From Aquimarina aquimarini (GTDB taxonomy: Bacteria; Bacteroidota; Bacteroidia; Flavobacteriales; Flavobacteriaceae), in contig NZ_OMKE01000057.1 of NCBI RefSeq assembly GCF_900299535.1, forward strand, positions 62,001-126,000: DNA of 64,000 bases, in the 5' to 3' direction. Of the stretch, positions 1-7,396 are shown one piece after another. The notes under the pieces were generated by a model. The model did not search any database. It was given only the letters and a program-made list of their open reading frames with translations, and was not told where the DNA came from. Made by a program: the position numbers and the translations under genes. Numbering within the stretch: the stretch's first letter is position 1; each line of letters opens with the position of its first letter.

Positions 1-108
1 CCAGTTGCAGATTATGCGATCTATGCAATCTTTAATTGGTTAAGTTTCTTTGTTACCCTATTCTTTGCTGCTTTTAGAATTAAAATAAAGCAATTAGCTC
101 AAGATTAA
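1..108 (+). CDS. C-terminal end of a membrane protein (partial)
   Basis: The frame is open from the first base and ends at TAA 106-108, giving 35 residues. They are strongly hydrophobic (a YAIFNWLSFFVTLFFAAF-type helix) and end in a basic tail, as expected for the last transmembrane helix and cytoplasmic end of a transporter. The pattern weakly resembles the C-terminus of NhaC-type sodium/proton antiporters, but 35 residues are too few for a family call. The rest of the gene lies before the window. Confidence 0.6.
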   Translation, partial: PVADYAIYAIFNWLSFFVTLFFAAFRIKIKQLAQD

Positions 109-195
109 TTTATAGCATAATAGTGTCGATAAAATAACTCTAGGCTCTTATTTATTGATAAAAGCCTGAGGAAATTATGTTTTAAATAAAAACTT

Positions 196-594
196 TTATT
201 TGGTATCTAGAATAGGAATTGGTTTCTTATTATTACCTATAGCAACAAATTTAAAATGGCCTGAGACCGCAATCTCACGATCATGACTATACATCTCTTC
301 TTTATAGATATCAACCTTTACCATACAACTCGTTCTACCTACTTTGGTAACTTTTGCTACCAACTCTATAATGGTACCTGCTGGAATTGGTTTTTCAAAA
401 TCAATCTTATCTGTAGATATGGTCACCATTTTTTTTCTACTAAAACGTGTCGCACATATAAAAGAAACCTCATCCATGAGCTGTAAGGCAGTCCCACCAA
501 ATAATGTTTCATAATGATTTGTAGTGTTAGGAAATACTGCTTTAAAAATCCTTGTTTCTGATTTTTTAATCAATTCTTCTATTATAACATCCAT
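196..594 (-). CDS. Acyl-CoA thioesterase, hotdog fold
   Basis: A 132-residue protein of the acyl-CoA hydrolase (YciA/ACOT-like) hotdog family, which splits acyl-CoA into free acid and CoA in the cytoplasm. The family signature is clear: NHYETLFGGTALQLMDEVSF around residues 26-45, with the GG..L..MDE stretch that starts the hotdog helix and carries the catalytic acid. The length is normal for a single-domain member. It starts at ATG 594 and is divergent from the nitroreductase gene; the two promoters lie within about 90 bases. Chain-length preference cannot be read from the sequence. Confidence 0.88.
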   Translation of the reverse strand: MDVIIEELIKKSETRIFKAVFPNTTNHYETLFGGTALQLMDEVSFICATRFSRKKMVTISTDKIDFEKPIPAGTIIELVAKVTKVGRTSCMVKVDIYKEEMYSHDREIAVSGHFKFVAIGNNKKPIPILDTK

Positions 595-633
595 ACCTAT
601 CGTAAAATATTTTTTTCTTAGTATTCAATGAGT

Positions 634-641
634 CAAAGGTA
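634..641 (-). promoter_or_regulatory. -7 box of the thioesterase gene
   Basis: On the minus strand this reads TACCTTTG, an exact match to the Bacteroidota -7 consensus TAnnTTTG. It lies 40 bases before ATG 594. No clear TTTG is seen at the -33 position. Confidence 0.55.
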
Positions 642-654
642 AATCTTATACTAG

Positions 655-662
655 TATCTTTG
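655..662 (+). promoter_or_regulatory. -7 box of the nitroreductase gene
   Basis: TATCTTTG matches TAnnTTTG and lies 24 bases before ATG 686, leaving a short leader. It is back-to-back with the thioesterase -7 box, so the two genes share a compact divergent promoter region. The -33 element is weak. Confidence 0.5.
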
Positions 663-685
663 TTACATATTAAAAAAAACTTCGG

Positions 686-1315
686 ATGAATATTATAGAT
701 AGTTTACATTGGCGATATGCTACCAAAAAATTTGATAATACAGAGATACTTCCTCAGGAAAAAGTAAATACACTCACCGAGGCATTTAATCTTACAGCAA
801 CATCATACGGATTGCAACCTTTAAAATTAATTGTAATAAAAGATAAGGAATTACAAAAAGAACTTACCAAACATTCCTGGAACCAACAACAGGTTGCCGA
901 TGCATCTCATGTGCTTGTTTTTTGTATAGAAAAAACAATTGGAGAGCAATATATCAACAGTCATTTTGATAATATAAAAACTACTAGAAATACTCCTGAT
1001 GAGATTTTACAACCTTTCAAAGAACATTTGGTTGACTCTTTTTCTTTTAAATCTGCAGAAGAAATATCAAACTGGGCAGCAAAACAAGCCTATCTAGCTA
1101 TGGGAAACCTGCTTACTGTATGCGCTATCGAAAAAATAGATTCTTGTCCTATGGAGGGGTTTATTCCTGAAAAATACGATGAAATATTACATCTAGATGA
1201 GCTAGGGCTTTCATCAATCTTAGTACTACCAATAGGATATCGTGCCAAAGACGATATGTTCTCAGAATTCAAAAAAGTAAGACGCCCTATAACAGATACA
1301 GTTATTACTCGTTAA
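686..1315 (+). CDS. NAD(P)H-dependent oxidoreductase, nitroreductase family
   Basis: A 209-residue FMN-dependent nitroreductase-family enzyme. It opens with the typical SLHWRYATKKFDNTE segment, whose RYATKKF contacts the FMN phosphate in NfsB-like enzymes, and keeps the later WAAKQAYLAMGNLL helix and a GYRAKDD segment near the C-terminus. Members use NAD(P)H to reduce nitroaromatics, quinones or related compounds; the natural substrate here is unknown. The size is normal. It is transcribed alone, from a promoter divergent to the thioesterase gene. Confidence 0.9.
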   Translation: MNIIDSLHWRYATKKFDNTEILPQEKVNTLTEAFNLTATSYGLQPLKLIVIKDKELQKELTKHSWNQQQVADASHVLVFCIEKTIGEQYINSHFDNIKTTRNTPDEILQPFKEHLVDSFSFKSAEEISNWAAKQAYLAMGNLLTVCAIEKIDSCPMEGFIPEKYDEILHLDELGLSSILVLPIGYRAKDDMFSEFKKVRRPITDTVITR

Positions 1316-1502
1316 TTTAATATTATAAAGGTAACCTTACTCATAATATAAGAGAATGACATAGTATTCTTTTTAAATAACAAATACGTTATTATGAGTG
1401 CTATTAGCTGTAATTCCTACAGTTTACATTTCTTTTTGATATACCTGTAATAATTCTGTTAAAAAACTAAAATATCCAAGACGTAATCAAAACTCTTTTC
1501 GG

Positions 1503-1510
1503 TATTTTTG
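1503..1510 (+). promoter_or_regulatory. -7 box of the DegT-type aminotransferase gene
   Basis: TATTTTTG matches TAnnTTTG and lies 36 bases before ATG 1546. The -33 region has no clear TTTG. The preceding spacer (1316-1502) holds nothing else I can identify. Confidence 0.5.
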
Positions 1511-1545
1511 CCTAATAGAGTGTTTAATTATATAACAGTATAGCG

Positions 1546-2754
1546 ATGCCAGGATTCGAATTATTTGGTGCAGAAGAAAAAAAAGAAGTACAAGACGTAT
1601 TAGACAACGGAGTTTTAATGCGTTATGGATTTGACCCTATGAGAAACGGTCATTTTAAAGCATTGGAACTAGAAAAAGATTTATCCAACAGGATGCAAAC
1701 CAAATATGCGCAAGTTGTATCCAGTGGTACAGCTGCTCTTACTGTTGCTCTTGCCTGTGCTGGTATTGGATCGGGTGATGAAGTAATCATGCCTACATTT
1801 ACCTTTGTAGCTAGTTTTGAAGCAATATTATCGGTTGGTGCAACCCCAATACTTTGTGATATCGATGATACACTTACTCTTGATCCTAAAGCTGTAGAAG
1901 CTGCCATCACACCAAAGACTAAAGCTGTCATGCCAGTACATATGTGTGGATCTATGGCTGACCTTGAGGCATTAAAAGCTATTTGTGATACTCATAACCT
2001 TATATTACTAGAAGATGCTTGCCAAGCTATTGGTGGTACTTATAATGGGAAACCTTTAGGTAGTTATGGTGATTTAGGGTGTTTCTCTTTTGATTATGTT
2101 AAGACTGTTACTTGTGGTGAAGGTGGTGGAATTATTACAAATTCTGAAACCTACGCAAATAACATGCACAAATACCATGATCATGGCCATGATCATATTG
2201 GGAATGATCGAGGTGCAGAAGCGCATCCTTTCTTAGGATACAACTATAGATTATCAGAATTAAATGCCGCTGTAGGAATTGCTCAACTACGAAAATTAGA
2301 TAATACACTTGCTGTTCAAGAAAAAAATTATACTGTGCTCCGTGACGCATTGTCTACAATTCCTGAGGTAAGTTTCAGGAAAGTACCTGCAACAGGAGTA
2401 GAAAACTATTCCTTTCTTACCATATTTCTTCCAGACGAAAATTTGGCAAGAAATACACATAAGGCCCTAGGAACTCATGGCGTAGATGCTTGTTTTTATT
2501 GGTTTGATAATAATTGGCATTATTATAAAAAATGGGAACACCTGCTAGAACCACAATCCTTAAACAAGCTTTCTCATGAAATACAATCGGGATTACAAAA
2601 AAACAATAAAACATTTGAAGCCAGTGATGTATGGATGGGACGCACCGTTTCTTGCCTAATTAAATTAAACTGGACAGAAGAAGAAGTAACACAAAGAGCC
2701 TCTAAAATGGTAGCTGCTATCAAAAGTGTTGTTAGTACCCAAGTATCTAACTAA
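1546..2754 (+). CDS. DegT/DnrJ/EryC1/StrS-family PLP aminotransferase
   Basis: A 402-residue PLP enzyme of the DegT/DnrJ/EryC1/StrS family, whose members usually transaminate keto-sugars in polysaccharide or antibiotic sugar pathways. Visible marks are the SSGTAALTVAL cofactor-binding segment (about residues 59-69), EDACQAIGG (about 157-165) and the Schiff-base lysine K186 in SFDYVKTVTCGEGGG. The C-terminal part is longer than in many sugar aminotransferases and includes a WYWFDNNWHYY-like aromatic stretch. It stands alone between its own promoter and terminator, with no nucleotide-sugar genes nearby, so the substrate is open. Confidence 0.88.
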   Translation: MPGFELFGAEEKKEVQDVLDNGVLMRYGFDPMRNGHFKALELEKDLSNRMQTKYAQVVSSGTAALTVALACAGIGSGDEVIMPTFTFVASFEAILSVGATPILCDIDDTLTLDPKAVEAAITPKTKAVMPVHMCGSMADLEALKAICDTHNLILLEDACQAIGGTYNGKPLGSYGDLGCFSFDYVKTVTCGEGGGIITNSETYANNMHKYHDHGHDHIGNDRGAEAHPFLGYNYRLSELNAAVGIAQLRKLDNTLAVQEKNYTVLRDALSTIPEVSFRKVPATGVENYSFLTIFLPDENLARNTHKALGTHGVDACFYWFDNNWHYYKKWEHLLEPQSLNKLSHEIQSGLQKNNKTFEASDVWMGRTVSCLIKLNWTEEEVTQRASKMVAAIKSVVSTQVSN

Positions 2755-2760
2755 AAAATA

Positions 2761-2805
2761 ACACCCCTAAGTACTATACTATTTACATATATTTAGGGGT
2801 GTTTT
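2761..2805 (+). terminator. Rho-independent terminator of the aminotransferase gene
   Basis: A perfect 10-bp inverted repeat, ACACCCCTAA (2761-2770) and TTAGGGGTGT (2793-2802), with a 22-base loop followed by TTT. It starts 7 bases after the stop codon. Confidence 0.75.
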
Positions 2806-2951
2806 ATACATAAATCTCAGTTAGCATTTCAATTGAAAATCATATAATATTAGTCTCTCTTTCAATTTACATCTAGTATCAGTACTAATTTACTACCACA
2901 AAGGCACAGAAAACTCATAGTGCATTGCTTACAATCATATAAAAAAATCAA

Positions 2952-3449
2952 ATGAATAATGAATTAATAAGAATTAAGGAAGGAGTGTATGATCCATGTG
3001 CTTTTGAATTTTCTGATTTCAAAAATGAGTCTGAAAGTACAGAATACCATGCATGTAGATTCAAAATCAATACATTTCATATTGTTTGTAGAAATGCCAA
3101 GATAACTCCCAAAAAAATAGGGCAATTTGTAACTTTCTGGAAACGTATAGAAAAAGGCCCTATTGAACCATTTACCGAATCTGATCTTATTGATTTTTAT
3201 ATTGTAAACGTACGAAACAAAGATCAATTTGGACAATTTGTTTTCCCAAAGTCTATTTTAATAAAGAAAGGTATAATCTCAACAAATAAAAAGGAAGGAA
3301 AACGAGCTTTTAGGGTATACCCCATCTGGGATATCCCACAAAATAAGCAGGCAGAGAAAACTCAAAAATGGCAACTGAATTATTTTTACAAAATTGAAAA
3401 AAACATAAATTTTGATAAAGTACGTGAATTATTCACGCCTCTTTTATAA
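2952..3449 (+). CDS. MepB-like protein
   Basis: A 165-residue soluble protein resembling the MepB family (named after the third gene of the staphylococcal mepRAB operon). Supporting stretches are YHACRFKINTFHIVCRNAKITPKKIGQFVTFW, which extends beyond the first third of the protein, and the central FGQFVFPKSILIKKGI. No transporter or MarR gene is adjacent, so the mep efflux context is missing. The biochemical function of the family is not established. Start ATG 2952 is the first in frame. Upstream bases 2806-2951 show nothing specific. Confidence 0.75.
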   Translation: MNNELIRIKEGVYDPCAFEFSDFKNESESTEYHACRFKINTFHIVCRNAKITPKKIGQFVTFWKRIEKGPIEPFTESDLIDFYIVNVRNKDQFGQFVFPKSILIKKGIISTNKKEGKRAFRVYPIWDIPQNKQAEKTQKWQLNYFYKIEKNINFDKVRELFTPLL

Positions 3450-3612
3450 AGTTTAAAAATAGAAACATCAATAAAACCATCCCTCTTTATCTTTTAGATT
3501 CCTAAATCAAGGTGTTTTATTACATAAATTAATCATGTATGTAATACTATAATTAACTGCTCAAAATTAGAAATTAACAAAATATTTGTATATTCCTCAC
3601 AAAAATCCCACT

Positions 3613-4002
3613 ATGAGAACGCTACTGTTAAATAATTTAATACTTCTATTCACTCTACTTTGTTTCGGTTGTAGCAGTGGCAGTGATGATAGTGGAAATC
3701 CTGATCCTGATCCTGATCCCGATCCTATTACAAACCCTAACCCTAACAAGACCACGACTTACACCAATGATGTAAAAGCTATTTTAGATGATCAATGTTT
3801 ACAATGCCATACTATTCCTCTAGCTCAAGGTGCTCCTTTTGCTATGCGTACCTATGCAGAAACTATCAATGCTATAAATAATAGAGAGTTCTTTTTAAGA
3901 ATAAAGTCTACTGGTTTTAATGTTATGCCACCTGAGGGTAGATTACCACAAGAAACCATAGATATTATATTGGACTGGGAAGCTGATGGCTTAATAGAGT
4001 AA
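3613..4002 (+). CDS. Lipoprotein c-type cytochrome, single heme
   Basis: A 129-residue protein with a lipoprotein signal (hydrophobic run, then CFGCSSGSDD). The linker contains four DP dipeptides and further N/P residues. A small cytochrome c domain follows, with heme-binding CLQCH and a downstream NVMPPEGRLP supplying the likely axial methionine. It is expected to be membrane-anchored on the periplasmic or outer face and to carry electrons. I start at ATG 3613 rather than 3586 because this places the lysine-poor, hydrophobic signal at the N-terminus. No oxidase or dehydrogenase partner is adjacent. Confidence 0.8.
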   Translation: MRTLLLNNLILLFTLLCFGCSSGSDDSGNPDPDPDPDPITNPNPNKTTTYTNDVKAILDDQCLQCHTIPLAQGAPFAMRTYAETINAINNREFFLRIKSTGFNVMPPEGRLPQETIDIILDWEADGLIE

Positions 4003-4017
4003 TCAAAAAAAATTTAA

Positions 4018-4052
4018 TAAAAGAAAAGCTGGAGCACCATGATACTCCAGCC
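4018..4052 (-). terminator. Terminator of subtilisin-like gene 1
   Basis: A hairpin GCTGGAG (4028-4034) and CTCCAGC (4045-4051). Read on the minus strand it is followed by TTTTCTTTT. It is convergent with the cytochrome gene and may stop both. Confidence 0.7.
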
Positions 4053-4083
4053 TTTCCATACTTAACAATATATGATGGTATAT

Positions 4084-5304
4084 TTAGTTTACAGTTGCTA
4101 TAGGAGCTGTATGCCCTCCTTTGCTTACAGAACCATCTGTTCCTGTACTATTTCCTCTCAATAATAAAATTCCTGCTACATGTGGTGATGCCATAGAGGT
4201 TCCAGAAATTTGATTAAATTTTCCATTTAACCAAGTAGACCATACTCCTGTTCCTGGAGCCCATACATCTACACTACTTCCATAATTAGAGCCTCTTGCT
4301 GGACTATCTGTATTGGTCATATTACCTACGCACCATGAGTTTGCAGTTTGTAATCTTTGTGGTGAATAATATTGCGTATCATCATTACTATTACCTGCTG
4401 CCATTGCACCATAAGAAACACGTTCTAGATTTCTAAAAGCATTATCTACAATTGAAGAAGTAGATCGGCTTCTAGGCCCTATACTATAGTTCCATGTTTC
4501 TCCGCTACTAATATTACGAGCTACATGATCCACACCTGCCAATGTGCTTCCGTTACTACTAGTTCCCGAAGCATCAAAAACTCTCACAGACACTACCGTT
4601 GCTCCATGTGCTACACCAACAAGTCCAGTACCATTGTTTTTTGCAGCTACTGTACCTGCTACATGAGTTCCGTGACCATTTTCATCTTGCCAAGATGTAC
4701 CTGCAAAGTATACACTTTTACTCTCATTTATATTCAAATCATTATGACGTGATATACCACTATCTATAATCCAACATGTTTTTCCTGTACCATCTCCTCT
4801 ACCTACTCTGTTTATACCCCACGGTAAATAATCACCATTTGGTAAAGTAGAGCCATTGGTTGTTGCTTTGTTTGCAACTGTTGCAGGGAGTGTACTTACA
4901 GGATTTCCCATATCTACATCTAATTGATATATATAGTTAGGCTCTATATAAGCAATATCAGGATCTTGCTTAAGCATTTCTGCTTGTTTTTTTGAGATAT
5001 CTTTCACCAAGAACCCTTGTACAACATTACTATATGCGTATTTTAAGTTGTTTTCTTGAATAGCATATTTCTGCAATGTACTCTTTGATTTCATCTGCAT
5101 ATCTGCATGCTTACCATACAAGGATTTATTCTCATTATATATAATAATATATTCTCCAGAAACGGCTTGATCCGCTCCTACTTCTTCTGTAACAGCATCT
5201 GTGGTTGCATCGATTTCAGTAATCTCTTCTGTATCTTTTTCACAACTGAAAAAGGTAAGTGAGAGTACAGCCATTACGCTTAAAATTTTTTGTTGAGTTT
5301 TCAT
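4084..5304 (-). CDS. Subtilisin-like (S8) serine protease lipoprotein, copy 1
   Basis: A 406-residue secreted S8 protease. Order: lipoprotein signal ending at C21 (SCEKDTEE), an inhibitor-I9-like propeptide (about residues 45-125, starting EYIIIYNENK), then the catalytic domain. The catalytic triad is intact: D181 in CWIIDSG, H211 in NGHGTHVAG, S370 in SGTSMASPHVAG, with oxyanion N305 in AAGNSNDD. The lysine and acids right after C21 resemble the lipoprotein export signal used for surface display in Bacteroidota. No type IX sorting domain is present. It is the last of three tandem, same-length paralogues and is closer in sequence to copy 3 than to the adjacent copy 2. Confidence 0.93.
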   Translation of the reverse strand: MKTQQKILSVMAVLSLTFFSCEKDTEEITEIDATTDAVTEEVGADQAVSGEYIIIYNENKSLYGKHADMQMKSKSTLQKYAIQENNLKYAYSNVVQGFLVKDISKKQAEMLKQDPDIAYIEPNYIYQLDVDMGNPVSTLPATVANKATTNGSTLPNGDYLPWGINRVGRGDGTGKTCWIIDSGISRHNDLNINESKSVYFAGTSWQDENGHGTHVAGTVAAKNNGTGLVGVAHGATVVSVRVFDASGTSSNGSTLAGVDHVARNISSGETWNYSIGPRSRSTSSIVDNAFRNLERVSYGAMAAGNSNDDTQYYSPQRLQTANSWCVGNMTNTDSPARGSNYGSSVDVWAPGTGVWSTWLNGKFNQISGTSMASPHVAGILLLRGNSTGTDGSVSKGGHTAPIATVN

Positions 5305-5340
5305 TAAAATTGTTTTTTTGTGTTAGACTTGTTTAAAATG

Positions 5341-5387
5341 TAAATTAAAAGTTGAGCTCTTCTTTAAAATTTAGTGAGGCAAAAGTA
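5341..5387 (-). promoter_or_regulatory. Promoter and leader block of protease copy 1
   Basis: On the minus strand TACTTTTG (5387 to 5380) matches TAnnTTTG. Transcription would begin near 5374, giving a leader of about 70 bases. The leader includes a 20-base block (5341-5360 on the plus strand, ending in the palindrome GAGCTC plus T) that is identical before all three protease copies, although nearby bases vary. Confidence 0.55.
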
Positions 5388-5489
5388 AAAATTAATATGA
5401 ATCAGGGAATACGGTAAACACGTAACAAACAACACCTTACATTTTAAAACACAGTTTTAATAGAAAATTAAGAGAATTTAAACTTCGAT

Positions 5490-5508
5490 AATGCAACACC
5501 ATTGCATT
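5490..5508. promoter_or_regulatory. AATGCAA palindrome before protease copy 1
   Basis: A perfect 7-bp inverted repeat, AATGCAA-CACCA-TTGCATT. It is followed by GCTGAAAATCAA, which recurs as ACTGAAAATCAA beside the matching palindrome at 8803. It lies about 190 bases before the start codon. It is probably a protein-binding site, since it is too far upstream to be in the leader from the proposed promoter. Confidence 0.5.
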
Positions 5509-5607
5509 GCTGAAAATCAAACACTTACAACATGAATTTATGTACTATATTAGTAGCGTGTTTATGTTTATTTGTGAACATTTTCGGGAGCTATATTCTA
5601 ACGAAAA

Positions 5608-5643
5608 TTAACGTACCTTAACTCCTTTTAACGAACAGTTAAC
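5608..5643. repeat. Phased TTAAC array before protease copy 1
   Basis: Four TTAAC pentamers start at 5608, 5618, 5628 and 5639, giving spacings of 10, 10 and 11 bases. The same array and spacing occur before copies 2 and 3 at nearly the same distance from ATG (here 304 bases). Spacing of one helical turn suggests a protein bound along one face of the DNA. Confidence 0.65.
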
Positions 5644-5685
5644 TCTTAATACCTTAAAAAAAAGCAACTTATAATACATTGTGAT

Positions 5686-5724
5686 AAAAAAAAGAAGCCA
5701 CAATCTACGTTGTGGCTTCTTTTT
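5686..5724 (-). terminator. Terminator of subtilisin-like gene 2
   Basis: A perfect 10-bp stem, GAAGCCACAA (5694-5703) and TTGTGGCTTC (5710-5719), with a 6-base loop. On the minus strand a run of eight T follows. Confidence 0.85.
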
Positions 5725-5745
5725 CTTACGCATACTAATACTTTT

Positions 5746-6966
5746 TTAATTTAAATTGGCAATAGGAGCTGTATATCCTCCTTTACTTACAGAACCATCC
5801 GTTCCTGTACTATTTTCTCTCAGTAATAAAATACCTGCAACATGTGGAGATGCCATAGAAGTACCTGAAATCACATTATAGCCACCATCTAACCAAGTAG
5901 ACCACACCTCGCTTCCAGGTGCCCATATATCTACACTACTACCATAGCAAGAATCACCTGCAGGGCTATCTGTATTGGCCATATTACCTACACACCATGA
6001 ATTTATAGTTTGTAATCGTTGTGGGGAATAATATTGTGTATCATCATTATTATTACCCGCTGCCATTGCTCCATAGGTAACTTTTTCTAAATTCTTAAAA
6101 GCGTTATCAATAGCCAAAGAGGTAAAACGCTCTTTAAACCCTATGCTAAAATTCCAGGTATCACCCTTTCTTGCATTACGTGCCACATAGTCTACACCAG
6201 CTAACATACTACCATTGGTACTTGTATTGGTAGCATCTAATACTCTCACAGATACCACAGTTGCTCCATACGCCACTCCTACAACACCAGAACCATTATT
6301 TTTTGCCGCAACAGTACCTGCTACATGAGTTCCGTGTCCGTGCTCATCTTGCCATGTCCCGCCAACAAAACTGATACTTCTTTCCGTATCAATATTCAAA
6401 TCACTATGAGGCGCAATACCACTATCAATAATCCAGCATGTCTTACCTGTACCGTCTTCTCTACCAACTCTATTTACCCCCCACGGCAAATACTCTCCAT
6501 TAGGTAAAATAATATCATTGGTCATTGCTTTGTTTATAACTGTTGCAGGTAATGTACTTACCGGATTACCTATTTCTAAATCAAATTGATATATATAATT
6601 AGGTTCTACATAAGCAATATCCCTATCTTTTTTAAGCATTTCTATTTGTTTTTTTGATACATTTTTTATCAAAAACCCTTTTATTACATTACTATATATA
6701 TGCTTTAGACTACCTTCTACAATAGCATACTTTTGTAATATATTCTTTGATTTCTCTTGTACTTCAGAATGTTTTTCTAATAATAACCCATTTTCATTAT
6801 AGACAATTATATATTCTCCAGAAATTGCTTGATCTGCTCCTATTTCTTCTGAAATATTATCAATTACTACATCGATACTTGTACTCTCTTCTGTATTTTT
6901 TTCACAACTAAAAAACACTAGAGATATTACTATTATTATATTAAATATATGTTGTTGAGTTTTCAT
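5746..6966 (-). CDS. Subtilisin-like (S8) serine protease lipoprotein, copy 2
   Basis: A 406-residue paralogue with the same plan: lipoprotein signal to C21 (SCEKNTEE), I9-like propeptide, S8 catalytic domain. The triad is intact (D in CWIIDSG, H in HGHGTHVAG, S in SGTSMASPHVAG) and so is the oxyanion asparagine (AAGNNNDD). It is the most divergent of the three, with many changes in the signal, the propeptide and surface loops (for example PAGDSCYGSSVDIW, NGG to DGG). It has only 9 arginines from residue 161 on, against 12 in copy 1 and 20 in copy 3. Like copy 3 it has an extra cysteine in SCYGSS. Role as for copy 1; substrate unknown. Confidence 0.93.
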   Translation of the reverse strand: MKTQQHIFNIIIVISLVFFSCEKNTEESTSIDVVIDNISEEIGADQAISGEYIIVYNENGLLLEKHSEVQEKSKNILQKYAIVEGSLKHIYSNVIKGFLIKNVSKKQIEMLKKDRDIAYVEPNYIYQFDLEIGNPVSTLPATVINKAMTNDIILPNGEYLPWGVNRVGREDGTGKTCWIIDSGIAPHSDLNIDTERSISFVGGTWQDEHGHGTHVAGTVAAKNNGSGVVGVAYGATVVSVRVLDATNTSTNGSMLAGVDYVARNARKGDTWNFSIGFKERFTSLAIDNAFKNLEKVTYGAMAAGNNNDDTQYYSPQRLQTINSWCVGNMANTDSPAGDSCYGSSVDIWAPGSEVWSTWLDGGYNVISGTSMASPHVAGILLLRENSTGTDGSVSKGGYTAPIANLN

Positions 6967-7002
6967 TAAAAATTTGTTTTTGTGTTAGAATTATTTAAAC
7001 AG

Positions 7003-7050
7003 TAAATTAAAAGTTGAGCTCTTCTTTAAAAATTTAAAGAAGTAAAAATA
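7003..7050 (-). promoter_or_regulatory. Promoter and leader block of protease copy 2
   Basis: The conserved 20-base leader block is at 7003-7022. The -7 box reads TATTTTTA (7050 to 7043), one base off the consensus, so this promoter looks weaker than those of copies 1 and 3. Confidence 0.45.
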
Positions 7051-7264
7051 AAAATTAACACGAATCAAAAACCGTATTAAAAACCTAACAAACAATAAAT
7101 TACACTTTGTTTTTAATTTTTACTGAGGCGTAAAAAATGACCAAACAAACAACCTAACCCCCTTAAATACTAATATTCAATGAATTAAAAACCAAAAACA
7201 TCCTACAGCATGAAGTGTCTTGAATTTACAATGTAAATTAACCTGAATTATCCTCTATTCTATA

Positions 7265-7300
7265 TTAACTTATTTTAACCTCATTTAACTAACAGTTAAC
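7265..7300. repeat. Phased TTAAC array before protease copy 2
   Basis: Four TTAAC pentamers start at 7265, 7275, 7285 and 7296 (spacings 10, 10, 11), 299 bases before ATG. The last repeat is preceded by AACAG, as in copy 1. Confidence 0.65.
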
Positions 7301-7332
7301 CCTATAGTATTGAAAAAAAAATCGATAGATTA

Positions 7333-7368
7333 TAAAAAAAGAGAAGCCAGAACCTATAGTTCTGACTC
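7333..7368 (-). terminator. Terminator of subtilisin-like gene 3
   Basis: A 9-bp stem with one G-U-type pair, AGCCAGAAC (7345-7353) and GTTCTGACT (7359-7367), loop CTATA. On the minus strand it is followed by CTCTTTTTTT. Confidence 0.7.
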
Positions 7369-7396
7369 CTCCAAACTTAAACAATATAATAGATTT

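Larger units (their letters stand above)
5305..5685. other. Spacer between protease copies 2 and 1
   Basis: No gene here. On the minus strand, from far to near, it holds the TTAAC array (5608-5643), an AATGCAA palindrome (5490-5508), and the promoter with a conserved leader block (5341-5387). The sequence between these elements is AT-rich and does not align well with the matching spacers of the other two copies. Confidence 0.7.
6967..7332. other. Spacer between protease copies 3 and 2
   Basis: No gene. It holds the copy 2 promoter and leader block and the TTAAC array. The AATGCAA palindrome found before copies 1 and 3 is absent; only a loose ATTCAATGAAT occurs near 7175. Confidence 0.65.

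Noticed and set aside
3706..3735. Short repeat of CCTGATCCTGAT type as a DNA repeat element
   Set aside because: It encodes the DP-rich linker of the cytochrome lipoprotein and needs no other explanation.
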